A DNA stretch of 64,000 nucleotides from Rhodophyticola porphyridii (GTDB lineage: Bacteria; Pseudomonadota; Alphaproteobacteria; Rhodobacterales; Rhodobacteraceae), in the NCBI RefSeq assembly GCF_003688285.1, contig NZ_RCNT01000002.1, positions 310,001-374,000 on the forward strand, written 5' to 3'. The notes below the pieces were generated by a model, which was not told where the DNA came from, did not search any database, and saw only the letters and a list, made by a program, of their open reading frames with translations. The translations under genes and the position numbers were made by a program. How positions within the stretch are numbered: the first letter of the stretch is position 1; every line of letters starts with the position of its first letter. This document shows positions 25,316 through 33,941 of this stretch, piece by piece.

Positions 25316-26830
25316 TCAGCCGCCCGCCAGTTTCCTGGAAACGATCTCGTTCACGGCCTTGGGGTTGGCCTTGCCGCCGGTGGCTTTCATCACCTGTCCC
25401 ACGAACCAGCCCGCAAGCTTGGGGTTCTGCTTGGCTTTTTCCACCTGATCAGGATTGGCGGCGATGATCTCGTCCACCGCGGCCTCGATGGCGCCGGTGT
25501 CGGTGACCTGTTTCATGCCGCGCGCCGTGACGATTTCGGCGGGGTCGCCGCCCTCGGTATAGACGATCTCGAACAGCTCCTTGGCGATCTTGCCGGAGAT
25601 GTCACCTGCCTTGATCAGCATGATGATGCCGGAAAGCTGCGCGGGCGAGACAGGGCTTTCGGTGATGTCGTGATCTTCCTTCTTGAGGCGTCCGAAAAGC
25701 TCGTTGATGACCCAGTTCGCGGCCAGTTTGCCATCGCTGCCGGCGGCGACGGCTTCAAAATAGGCCGCCGATGCGGTGTCGGCGGTCAGCACGCTGGCGT
25801 CATAGTCCGACAGGCCGAACTCACCCATGAACCGGGCCTTCTTGGCGTCCGGAAGCTCGGGCAGGGTGGCCTCGATATGATCGACCCATTCCTGTTCGAT
25901 CTCCAGCGGCAGAAGGTCGGGGCAGGGGAAATACCGGTAATCATGCGCCTCCTCCTTGGACCGCATGGACCGGGTTTCGCCCTTGTCCGGGTCGTAGAGC
26001 CGGGTTTCCTGATGAACCGAGCCGCCGGATTCCAGAATGGCGATCTGGCGCTTCGCCTCAAAATCGATGGCTTGCTGGATGAACCGCAGGGAGTTCATGT
26101 TCTTGATCTCGCACCGCGTGCCCAGATGAGAGAAATCCTGCGTGGCCTGATACTTTTCGTACTGGCCGGGCGCGCAGACCGACACGTTTACATCCGCGCG
26201 CAGATTGCCGTTTTGCATGTTGCCGTCGCAGGTGCCCAGATAGCGCAGGATCTGGCGCAGCTTGGTGACATAGGCAGCGGCCTCCTCCGGCCCGCGTATG
26301 TCGGGGCGGGAGACGATCTCCATCAGCGCGACACCGGTGCGGTTGAGATCGACGAAGGACATGGACGGGTCCATGTCATGGATGGATTTGCCCGCGTCCT
26401 GTTCCAGATGGATACGCTCGATCCGCACCGTGCGCGCGGTGCCGTCACCCATTTCGACGAGGACTTCGCCTTCGCCCACGATCGGGTGGTAAAGCTGGCT
26501 GATCTGATAGCCCTGCGGCAGGTCGGGATAGAAGTAGTTCTTCCGGTCGAAGGCGGAGCGCAGGTGGATCTCCGCCTTCAGGCCAAGGCCCGTGCGCACC
26601 GCCTGTTCGACGCAGAATTCGTTGATCACCGGCAGCATGCCGGGCATGCCGGCATCCACGAAGGCGACGTTGGAGTTGGGTTCGGCCCCGAAACTGGTGG
26701 AGGCGCCCGAGAAGAGCTTGGCTTTGGAGGAGACCTGTGCGTGCACCTCCATACCGATGACAAGTTCCCAGTCCTGCTTGGCGCCGGGGATCACTTTGGG
26801 CTTGGGCGTGTCATAGGTCAGATCGAGCAT
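25316..26830 (-). CDS. gatB: Aspartyl/glutamyl-tRNA(Asn/Gln) amidotransferase subunit B
   Basis: A 504-aa Gat[21 protein letters not shown] at the N-terminus, [20 protein letters not shown], and [20 protein letters not shown] form the kinase/transamidase core, followed by helical and YqeY-like tail domains ([19 protein letters not shown]) that bind tRNA. With GatA and GatC it converts Glu-tRNA(Gln)/Asp-tRNA(Asn) to the amidated form. Only subunit B is here; gatCA must be elsewhere. The ATG at 26830 with GGAG 6 nt upstream is preferred to GTG 26842. Confidence 0.97.
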   Translation of the reverse strand: MLDLTYDTPKPKVIPGAKQDWELVIGMEVHAQVSSKAKLFSGASTSFGAEPNSNVAFVDAGMPGMLPVINEFCVEQAVRTGLGLKAEIHLRSAFDRKNYFYPDLPQGYQISQLYHPIVGEGEVLVEMGDGTARTVRIERIHLEQDAGKSIHDMDPSMSFVDLNRTGVALMEIVSRPDIRGPEEAAAYVTKLRQILRYLGTCDGNMQNGNLRADVNVSVCAPGQYEKYQATQDFSHLGTRCEIKNMNSLRFIQQAIDFEAKRQIAILESGGSVHQETRLYDPDKGETRSMRSKEEAHDYRYFPCPDLLPLEIEQEWVDHIEATLPELPDAKKARFMGEFGLSDYDASVLTADTASAAYFEAVAAGSDGKLAANWVINELFGRLKKEDHDITESPVSPAQLSGIIMLIKAGDISGKIAKELFEIVYTEGGDPAEIVTARGMKQVTDTGAIEAAVDEIIAANPDQVEKAKQNPKLAGWFVGQVMKATGGKANPKAVNEIVSRKLAGG

Positions 26831-27082
26831 GTCGGTCTCCACGAGGATGTCAGTCGCGGTTTAGGCGAGGTGCCGGGGTGGGGCAAGAGGCGGCGGCCAT
26901 CTGTCGTGTGGAGCCGCGACGTGTGCGAGGCATATGAAACCGCGATGTAGCAAGTGGAATACTGCCCGGATCCGCGAGGTTTCGGCAAGGTTCGGCCTAT
27001 GGACTTTCGGACAGGTTGCATGCTGCCACCCGGCAGGGCAGATAGCCGTGCCTGCAAGATTGTTTCCTTTTTGAGGTCAGTT

Positions 27083-27676
27083 ATGAGCCAGTTCTGGGGT
27101 CGGATCGTTTTATGTGTGGGGCTTCTGGGCCTTGGCGGATGTGTGTCCGCCACGCCGGACATGTCCACCAGCAACATGACGCCGCCGATGCGTTGGGATT
27201 TCCGGCCCGACGGCGCGCTTTGGACCGAAGCGTCCCTTGCGATGCTGGACGGTGACGCCGCCGTGCTGACCGAGATCGTTCCGAACGATATCAGGGCGTG
27301 GTGTCCGGCCTATCCCGAGGCCAGTGTGCAGGAGCGCGCGGCCTTCTGGACGGGGCTGTTGTCCGCGCTTGCGAAACACGAAAGCACGTGGCGGCCCGAG
27401 GCGGTCGGCGGCGGCGGACGCTGGTTCGGTCTGGTCCAGATCGCCCCTGCGACGGCAAGGGGTTACGGGTGCGCGGCGCGCAGCGGTACGGCGCTTCAGG
27501 ATGGCGAGGCCAATCTGCGCTGCGCGCTGCGGATCTGGGCCAATACCGTGCCGCGCGACGGTGTCATCTCGGCCGGTGGCGACGGGATCGCGGCCGATTG
27601 GGGGCCGATGGTGATGCGGAACAAGCGCGAAGAGATGCGCGCCTGGATCAGCCAGCAAAGCTACTGCCGGGCATAA
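27083..27676 (+). CDS. Lytic-transglycosylase-like lipoprotein (tandem copy 1)
   Basis: A 197-aa exported protein with signal and lipobox LGLGGC. The C-terminal 110 residues resemble an SLT lysozyme-fold domain: LAKHESTWRPEAVGGGGRWF with a candidate catalytic Glu, then GLVQIAPATARGYGC. Probably trims peptidoglycan, though the domain is short. GAGGTCAG precedes the ATG. The next gene is a clear paralogue sharing the WCPAY, GGGGRWFGLVQIAP and ADWGP segments. Confidence 0.75.
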   Translation: MSQFWGRIVLCVGLLGLGGCVSATPDMSTSNMTPPMRWDFRPDGALWTEASLAMLDGDAAVLTEIVPNDIRAWCPAYPEASVQERAAFWTGLLSALAKHESTWRPEAVGGGGRWFGLVQIAPATARGYGCAARSGTALQDGEANLRCALRIWANTVPRDGVISAGGDGIAADWGPMVMRNKREEMRAWISQQSYCRA

Positions 27677-27766
27677 CCTCCCGCGCTGCATGGTCGGTTT
27701 TGCCCGCATGCCCTGTTGATGACTGGATTTATACCTCTGAAGACAGTGGATGCGCGACAGAGGCGA

Positions 27767-27836
27767 TGTGGAAAACACTGCCCTGACGGAGCCCCCCGAG
27801 GGCGTGCCGGAAGGGGTGAATCCCACGTTTTCCACA
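27767..27836. repeat. 10-bp inverted repeat TGTGGAAAAC ... GTTTTCCACA
   Basis: TGTGGAAAAC (27767-27776) and its exact complement GTTTTCCACA (27827-27836), 50 nt apart in the 260-bp gap between the two transglycosylase-like genes. The arms resemble loose DnaA boxes and a TTGTGGATT follows shortly after. No AT-rich region is present, so a replication origin is not supported; a regulatory site or stem-loop is possible. Confidence 0.45.
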
Positions 27837-27936
27837 GGCTTGTGGATTGTTTCCCGAATCCGGCCCCGGGCGGGCTTGCCGTATGGTTAACGACTCGTCA
27901 GGCTGTGCAGCGCTATATCTGGGAGGGGGGCTACGC

Positions 27937-28728
27937 ATGAACTTGCGACTGGCCTGTTATGGAATTTTGATCGGGCTCTGGCCTGGATTGCTCGGCGCGC
28001 AGGAGGTGGACCGCGCCGATGGCGGCGTGACGGCCGCCACGATGACGGTAAGCCCGCAGATCAATCTTCCCGCGGATTTCGAGGGCTCCGCCATGGCCCC
28101 GTGGCTGAGCCCCATGCCGGTTCAGCGCCCCGAATGGTCGGTGCCCGCGATGCAGTGGGACGGCCGCCATCCGCGGGCCACGCGATGGAGCCTTGCGGTG
28201 ATGGCAGCCCTGCGCGGGCATGGATCGGACCTGCTGGATGTGGTGCCAAGCGATATCGAGGCCTGGTGCCCGGCCTATGAGGCGGCCGACCGGGCACAGC
28301 GTGCGGCGTTCTGGGCGGGGCTGGTTTCCACGCTGGCCTGGCATGAAAGCAGCCACCGGCCCCGCGCCGTGGGCGGCGGTGGCCGCTGGTTCGGACTGGT
28401 GCAGATCGCGCCCGGCACCGCGCGCTGGCGCAATTGCGAGGTCCGCACCGGGCAGGGCCTGCTGGACGGGGCCGCCAATCTGCGCTGCGGAATTCGGATC
28501 ATGGCCGCCACGGTGCCGCGTGACGGGGTCGTTGCCGAAGGAATGCGCGGCGTGGCCGCCGATTGGGGGCCGTTTCATTCGCGCCGCAAGCGCGAGGAGA
28601 TGCGGAACTGGGTTCGCCGGCAGGCGTATTGCAGGCCGCCGACCCGGCCGGTTCTGCGCCCTGCCGGGCTGGTGCCCGCGCCGGTTCTGCCGCAGCCGCG
28701 GCCTGCGCGCATGACATCGGCGGATTAG
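27937..28728 (+). CDS. Lytic-transglycosylase-like exported protein (tandem copy 2)
   Basis: A 263-aa protein with a signal peptide (LIGLWPGLLGAQE) rather than a lipobox. LAWHESSHRPRAVGGGGRWF and GLVQIAPGTARW match the SLT-like core of the preceding gene, with the candidate Glu in HES. The C-terminal tail is Pro/Arg-rich (RPVLRPAGLVPAPVLPQP). GGAGGGGGG lies ahead of the ATG. Clearly a tandem duplicate; one copy is lipid-anchored, the other probably soluble. Confidence 0.75.
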   Translation: MNLRLACYGILIGLWPGLLGAQEVDRADGGVTAATMTVSPQINLPADFEGSAMAPWLSPMPVQRPEWSVPAMQWDGRHPRATRWSLAVMAALRGHGSDLLDVVPSDIEAWCPAYEAADRAQRAAFWAGLVSTLAWHESSHRPRAVGGGGRWFGLVQIAPGTARWRNCEVRTGQGLLDGAANLRCGIRIMAATVPRDGVVAEGMRGVAADWGPFHSRRKREEMRNWVRRQAYCRPPTRPVLRPAGLVPAPVLPQPRPARMTSAD

Positions 28729-28729
28729 A

Positions 28730-29140
28730 TCAGATCTCGCGCACCGGAATGCCGCGGTTCGTGGCCTCGCGGATCAGCACCAGGGGCGAGGGAACGGCCA
28801 GATCGGGCAGCTCGATTTCCGCGCCATCGGTCATCACGATCGTGCACCGCGCGGTGCCGTCGCGGTCGCTGACCCGCAGATGGGCGATGGAGGCGGTGGG
28901 CAGGTGCCGGTCGTTCGGGCCTTCAAGAATATGCCAGACATCGCGGGACAGATGCAGCCCGTAAACCGGGGTCACGATCATCTGCCAAAGGCAGACCGCA
29001 AGCGCCGGGATCATCAGAAGCAGCACGAAACCGGGCATCGATTGCCACAGGAACGCCGAAAGCAGGGCGAGGCCCGCAAACGCCACGATGCTGAGGGCAA
29101 GCCCGCCATGGCGGGCGCGATATTCGAAGTCGCCAGTCAT
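28730..29140 (-). CDS. Hypothetical two-helix membrane protein
   Basis: A 136-aa protein with two adjacent transmembrane helices (ALSIVAFAGLALLSAFLW and GFVLLLMIPALAVCLWQMI) and a 75-residue cytoplasmic domain (VWHILEGPNDRHLPTASIAH) that looks like a small beta-rich PH-like or band-like fold. No family recognised. Convergent with the second transglycosylase-like gene, 1 bp apart. Confidence 0.65.
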   Translation of the reverse strand: MTGDFEYRARHGGLALSIVAFAGLALLSAFLWQSMPGFVLLLMIPALAVCLWQMIVTPVYGLHLSRDVWHILEGPNDRHLPTASIAHLRVSDRDGTARCTIVMTDGAEIELPDLAVPSPLVLIREATNRGIPVREI

Positions 29141-29193
29141 CGAATCTGGATAGGTCGGTATTGCGCCCGCAATATGGCACGGATTGGGAAAGC

Positions 29194-30084
29194 TTAGGCC
29201 AGCGGCTGGCCGAAGACCGGGCGGCCGGCGGCGAGGAGCGAAAACCCGGGATGGTGATCGCGTCCGGCAAGCGACAAGGTCCGGCGGCGCAGGACACCGA
29301 TCGCTTCGGTTCCGTCAGCGGGCAGGGAGGCGGGCGGCACGGGACGGCCGATGGTCACGCGAAACGGCTGGCGGGCTTTGTTCAGTGTCTCGTGAAACAG
29401 GGTGATGTCGCGCAGGCTGGGGTGGAGCGCGTCGAACGCATAGAAAAGTGCCGAGTTTCGCGCGCGGATATGCACCGGGATCACCGGCAGCCCGAACTTC
29501 CGCGCGATCATCGCGGCGGAGGCCATCCAGGGGCGTTCCTCAAGCCGCAGACCCCGGCGTTTTGCCAGACGACCCGAGGGGAAGATCACCCCGAGCCTGC
29601 CGTCGCCAATGGCGCGGTGCAGCGCCAGCATCGTCGCCCGCGTCTTGGCGTGCCCGCGTTTTTCCACGCGCCATTCCACCGGCAGGATCAGCTCCTCCAT
29701 CTGCGGCAGGACGCGCAGAATATCGGCATTGGCCATGATGAAGATATCGCTCCGGCGCTGACCGATCAGATGATGCAGGATAATCCCGTCGGCAATGCCG
29801 GTGGGATGGTTGGCGACGATCAGCGCGGGGCCCGACACGGGAAGATGGGCCAGCCCGCGGACGGTGACGTCTTGCGCGATCAGACGGGCGAGATGGGCCA
29901 TGATCTGGTGCATTGGCAGCGGTTGCAGCGCCGCGCCAAGGGCAAGCGTGCGCCGATAGCCCAGAAGCAGGTTCAAGAGCGCCCGCGCCCGAGCAATGCC
30001 CGGGCGGTCCGAAAAGAGCCATGGCGCGCGTTCGGCGATCAACGGGTCGGTGCGGGCCGCGATATCCATGACAGGCAGAAACAC
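29194..30084 (-). CDS. Lysophospholipid acyltransferase family protein
   Basis: A 296-aa PlsC-type acyltransferase: ALIVANHPTGIADGIILH contains the catalytic His-Asp motif (HPTGIAD), and IFPSGRLAKRRG is the substrate-binding block. Probably transfers an acyl chain to a lysophospholipid or ornithine lipid at the inner membrane. The GTG start at 30084 is uncertain; ATG 30069 (MDIAART) is an alternative without a good ribosome-binding site. Confidence 0.83.
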   Translation of the reverse strand: MFLPVMDIAARTDPLIAERAPWLFSDRPGIARARALLNLLLGYRRTLALGAALQPLPMHQIMAHLARLIAQDVTVRGLAHLPVSGPALIVANHPTGIADGIILHHLIGQRRSDIFIMANADILRVLPQMEELILPVEWRVEKRGHAKTRATMLALHRAIGDGRLGVIFPSGRLAKRRGLRLEERPWMASAAMIARKFGLPVIPVHIRARNSALFYAFDALHPSLRDITLFHETLNKARQPFRVTIGRPVPPASLPADGTEAIGVLRRRTLSLAGRDHHPGFSLLAAGRPVFGQPLA

Positions 30085-30207
30085 GATCTCCGTGACGCCC
30101 CGATGAAACGAAGATGACGGGACGATGATGGGCGGGTCTTTGCGGATCGGGGGTGGCGGCGACGGCCCGAGACGCTACTCTGCCCCGAAACTGGCAGAGG
30201 CAGGACC

Positions 30208-30951
30208 GTGGCAAGCGTGACAGAGGCGGAAACGGGTGGCGTGGCGCGGATCGCCGCGCTGGATCTGGCGCGGACAGCGGCGCTGGCGGGGATGGTGATC
30301 TATCATTTCACCTTCGATCTCGCGCTGTTCGGCTATGTGCCGCCCGCAACGGCGATCACCGGGGGCTGGGCGCTCTTTGCCAAGCTGGTGGCGGGCAGTT
30401 TCCTGTTTCTGGCCGGTGTCAGCCTGTGGCTGGCCCATGGGCGCGGCATGCGCTGGCCCGCATTCTGGCGACGGCTTGGCGTGGTGACGGGCGCGGCCTT
30501 TCTGGTCACCGCGGCGACCTATGTGGCGATGCCGCAAAGCTTCATCTATTTCGGCATTCTGCACTCGATTGCCGCATGCAGCCTGATCGGGCTCGCATTT
30601 CTGCGGCTGCCCGCGCCGGCCACGCTGGCGGTGGCGCTGGCGGTATTCCTGCTGCCGCAATATGTCCGGTTCGACGCCCTGAATGCGCCGTGGTTCTGGT
30701 GGACGGGGCTGGGCACCTATTGGCCGCCAACCCTGGATTACGAGCCCGTTTTCCCTTGGCTGGCGCCGTTTCTGGCCGGTCTGGCGCTGGCGCGCGGTCT
30801 GGATCTTTCCGGCCGGCTGCCGCGCCCGAGGGTGCCGGGCCCGGTGGCGCGGCGTCTGGCCTGGCCGGGGCGGCATTCCCTGATCATCTATCTGGTGCAC
30901 CAGCCTGTGCTGATCGCAGGCCTGTGGCTGGTGACGCAGGCGATCCGCTAG
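30208..30951 (+). CDS. DUF1624 / heparan-alpha-glucosaminide N-acetyltransferase-like membrane protein
   Basis: A 247-aa polytopic membrane protein with about seven helices. The N-terminal ALDLARTAALAGMVIYHFTF with its conserved Asp and His matches DUF1624, and the C-terminal GRHSLIIYLVHQPVLI is the last helix signature of acyltransferase-3-like families. It may acylate an envelope sugar. GTG start. Its stop overlaps the convergent pepN stop by 4 bp. Confidence 0.82.
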   Translation: MASVTEAETGGVARIAALDLARTAALAGMVIYHFTFDLALFGYVPPATAITGGWALFAKLVAGSFLFLAGVSLWLAHGRGMRWPAFWRRLGVVTGAAFLVTAATYVAMPQSFIYFGILHSIAACSLIGLAFLRLPAPATLAVALAVFLLPQYVRFDALNAPWFWWTGLGTYWPPTLDYEPVFPWLAPFLAGLALARGLDLSGRLPRPRVPGPVARRLAWPGRHSLIIYLVHQPVLIAGLWLVTQAIR

Positions 30952-33518
30952 GCGCGTATCCGGGCGATCATCTCGCTCAGATCGGGGCTGAGCCCGTCGG
31001 TTCCGGCGATCCGCGTAAGCTCCGCCGCGATCAGCGCCTGACGGTCTGCATCGTAGCGTTTCCAGGTTTCGAAGGCGGTGGACATCCGCGCCGCGGTCTG
31101 CGGGTTCAGCCGGTCGAGCCGGATCAGCCAATCCGCCAGAAAGGCGTAGCCCGCCCCGGACGGATCGTGGAACCCCGCCGGGTTGCCCACCGTCAGGCCG
31201 GAAACCAGCGACCGGAAGCGGTTGGGGTTCTTCCAGTCGAACAGCGGGTGCCCGGTAAGGGTTTCGGCCAGCGCCACCGCCTTTTCCGGCGCCGCATGGG
31301 CGATCTGGAGCAGGAACCATTTGTCCATCACCAGCCGGTCATCCCGCCACTGGTCGTGGAACCGGGTGGCGATGTCGGGGTCGCCGATATCGAGCAGGCA
31401 GCCGAACCCTGCAAGTTGATCGGTCATGTTGTCGGCCGCCTCGTAATGGGCGAGCGCCCGCTCTCCGGCATCGAGATGTGCAGTAAGGCCGAGCGCAGCG
31501 TTGCGCAGTGCGCGCTTGCCGGACTGCCCGGCATCGGGGCTGTAGACGGGGCCCGGATCCATCGCCTCGTAAAGCGCGTCGAGCGTGGGTTTCAGGTGAC
31601 GGCCGATTGTCTCTTTCAGGGTCTTGCGCGTCGCATGGATCGCCGTTGGATCAGGCACCAGACCGGCATCGACCGCGCCCTGGGCGATGTCATCCTCCGA
31701 CGGAAGCGCCAGCGCCAGGGCGCGAAAATCCGCATCGAGCGTCTCGTCCGCGGCCAGTCGCGCAAGCCCGTCCAGAAAGGCGGGCGCGGGCGCCGTGCCG
31801 TCCGCAAGCATGGCTAGCAACGTTTCCCGTGCGAGACTGCGCCCGGCCTCCCACCGGTTGAACGGATCGGTGTCATGGGCCAGAAGCAGCGCCCGGTCTT
31901 CGAAGCTCGGGGCGTGATCCAGGATCACCGGGGCAGAGAAGCCGCGCAGAAGCGACGGAACGGGCCTCTCGGCCAGCCCGTCGATCACGATCGTGGTTTC
32001 GGGGTCCACCAGTTCGATGATCCGGGTCGGATGGGTTTCGATCCCCGCGGGCGAGAGCAGTCCGAAGGCGACCGGGATCACGGCGGGCTCCTTCAGCGGC
32101 TGGTCGGGGGTCGGCGGCACCGTCTGGCGCAGGGTGAGCCGATAGGTCCCGTCCTCGAAATGCTCGCGGACAGTCACATGGGGCGTGCCGGCCTGCGTGT
32201 ACCAGCGTTTGAACTGGCTCAGATCGCGCGCGGTGACATCCTCGAACACGGCCAGCCAATCCTCGATCGTGCAGGCCTGACCGTCATGGCGGTCGAAATA
32301 GAGCTGAAGGGCCTGATCATAGGCTTCCACGCCGACGAGCAGCCGCAGCATGCGGATCAGCTCCGCACCCTTCTCGTAGACGGTCGCGGTGTAGAAGTTG
32401 TTGATCTCGATATAGCTGTCGGGACGAACATTATGGGCCAGCGGGCCCGCATCCTCCCGGAACTGGCGGGTGCGCAGTTGCAGCACATCCTCGATCCGTT
32501 TAACCGGCGCGCTGCGCATGTCCTCGGTGAACTGCTGGTCGCGGAAGACGGTCAGGCCCTCCTTCAGGCAAAGCTGGAACCAGTCGCGGCAGGTGATGCG
32601 GTTGCCCGTCCAGTTGTGGAAGTATTCATGGGCGATGATCCGCTCGATGAAATCGAAATCGCGATCGGTGGCGGTCTCGGGGCTGGCGAGAACATATTTA
32701 GAGTTGAATATGTTCAATCCCTTGTTTTCCATCGCGCCCATATTGAAATCATCAACGGCGACGATGTTGAAAATATCCAAGTCGTAGGCGCGGCGATACA
32801 CGTTCTCTTCCCAGGTCATGGAACGTTTCAGGGCATCCATCGCGTAGCCACAGCGGTCTTCATCCCCGGGGCGGACCCAGATGTTGAGCGCCACCTCCTT
32901 GCCATCCATCGTGGTAAACCTGTCCGACACCGGCCTGAGATCGCCCGCCACCAGCGCGAACAGATAGGCGGGTTTGGGCCATGGGTCGTGCCATTCGGCA
33001 AAGCCGGGGCCCTGGCTGGTCTGGTTCCCGTTCGACAGCAGCACTGGGAGTTCACTCTCGATCCGCACGGTGAACGGTGCCATGACGTCCGGCCGGTCGG
33101 GGTAGAAGGTGATTTTGCGGAAGCCCTCCGCCTCGCTCTGAGTGCAATACATGCCGTTGGACATGTAGAGACCTTCCAGCGCAGTGTTGTCCCTGGGCGC
33201 GATTTCGACCTCGGCCTCCCAGACGAAACTGTCTCCGGGCAGGCGCGCGGCGGGCACGGTCAGATGCGTATCGGTCAGCAGATAATCGAGCGCGGTCAGG
33301 GGACTGCCATCGATGCGGGCCTCCACCAGGCGCAGCTTCTCGCCATCCAGGATAAGATTGCCATCGTCCAGCCCTTCGGGATTCGCCCGAAAGCGGATGC
33401 GGGAGATCACCCGCGTCGCGCCCGGGTCAAGCCGAAAGCTCAAATGCACCTCGTCGATCAAATAATTCGGGGGGCGGTAATCGGCCAGATGAATGGCCGT
33501 AGGGGCGGCGTCTTTCAC
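30948..33518 (-). CDS. pepN: Aminopeptidase N (M1 family)
   Basis: An 856-aa bacterial PepN. GAMENKG near residue 260 binds the free N-terminus; the zinc motif HEYFHNWTGNRITCRDW near 295, with a downstream LKEGLTVFRDQQF supplying the third ligand Glu, gives HExxH-x18-E. The C-terminal half is the helical DUF3458 domain. Cleaves N-terminal residues from peptides in the cytoplasm. Length is as expected. Convergent with the DUF1624 gene. Confidence 0.97.
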   Translation of the reverse strand: MKDAAPTAIHLADYRPPNYLIDEVHLSFRLDPGATRVISRIRFRANPEGLDDGNLILDGEKLRLVEARIDGSPLTALDYLLTDTHLTVPAARLPGDSFVWEAEVEIAPRDNTALEGLYMSNGMYCTQSEAEGFRKITFYPDRPDVMAPFTVRIESELPVLLSNGNQTSQGPGFAEWHDPWPKPAYLFALVAGDLRPVSDRFTTMDGKEVALNIWVRPGDEDRCGYAMDALKRSMTWEENVYRRAYDLDIFNIVAVDDFNMGAMENKGLNIFNSKYVLASPETATDRDFDFIERIIAHEYFHNWTGNRITCRDWFQLCLKEGLTVFRDQQFTEDMRSAPVKRIEDVLQLRTRQFREDAGPLAHNVRPDSYIEINNFYTATVYEKGAELIRMLRLLVGVEAYDQALQLYFDRHDGQACTIEDWLAVFEDVTARDLSQFKRWYTQAGTPHVTVREHFEDGTYRLTLRQTVPPTPDQPLKEPAVIPVAFGLLSPAGIETHPTRIIELVDPETTIVIDGLAERPVPSLLRGFSAPVILDHAPSFEDRALLLAHDTDPFNRWEAGRSLARETLLAMLADGTAPAPAFLDGLARLAADETLDADFRALALALPSEDDIAQGAVDAGLVPDPTAIHATRKTLKETIGRHLKPTLDALYEAMDPGPVYSPDAGQSGKRALRNAALGLTAHLDAGERALAHYEAADNMTDQLAGFGCLLDIGDPDIATRFHDQWRDDRLVMDKWFLLQIAHAAPEKAVALAETLTGHPLFDWKNPNRFRSLVSGLTVGNPAGFHDPSGAGYAFLADWLIRLDRLNPQTAARMSTAFETWKRYDADRQALIAAELTRIAGTDGLSPDLSEMIARIRA

Positions 33519-33680
33519 GGGAAGCGGCTCACAGATTGTTGCGGATTGCTGGCACGGTAGGCCAGCGCGCGGCGGCGGGCAAGAAGGCGCAGGTTTGGAC
33601 CCGAGGGGCTCCGGCGCTAGGTGCGATGGAGGGGAGCGTCATGAACGGAATCTTCCACATCTAGTATGGTGTTCAGGTAT

Positions 33681-33830
33681 ATGATTACAAAGAAGAAAAG
33701 TGACTTGCCCACAAAGCTGTGCAAAACCTGCGGGCGCCCGTTCAGCTGGCGCCGGAAATGGGCGGATGTCTGGGACGAGGTGCAGTACTGCTCGCTGCGG
33801 TGTCGTGCGGATCGGGCGCGCCGGCGCTGA
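33681..33830 (+). CDS. DUF2256 small zinc-finger-like protein
   Basis: A 49-aa gene reading MITKKKSDLPTKLCKTCGRP, then FSWRRKWADVWDEVQYCSLR and ending CRADRARRR. The CxxC...YCSxxC pattern with PFxWRRKW is the full-length DUF2256 signature, so the gene is complete. Probably binds zinc through four cysteines; function unknown, though DUF2256 often lies near cryptochrome/photolyase genes, which are absent here. The ribosome-binding site is weak. Confidence 0.85.
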   Translation: MITKKKSDLPTKLCKTCGRPFSWRRKWADVWDEVQYCSLRCRADRARRR

Positions 33831-33887
33831 TCTCCTGCTGTATCGGCGCGCAGCTTCCTTGCCTCCCGGCCCGATTTTTTCTAACTG

Positions 33888-33901
33888 CATACCATTGTAT
33901 G
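33888..33901. promoter_or_regulatory. Possible operator upstream of glcB
   Basis: CATAC-CATT-GTATG, a perfect 5-bp inverted repeat, 40 nt before the glcB ATG. The AT-rich half-sites in an otherwise GC-rich region resemble GntR-type operators. Assignment by eye only. Confidence 0.3.
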
Positions 33902-33941
33902 GCGAAAGGCCCCGCGGCGGGCAGCAAAGGGTTGGACAACG

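Noticed and set aside
27767-27850. Replication origin
   Set aside because: DnaA-like arms are present but there is no AT-rich unwinding region, no dnaA, repABC or parAB nearby.
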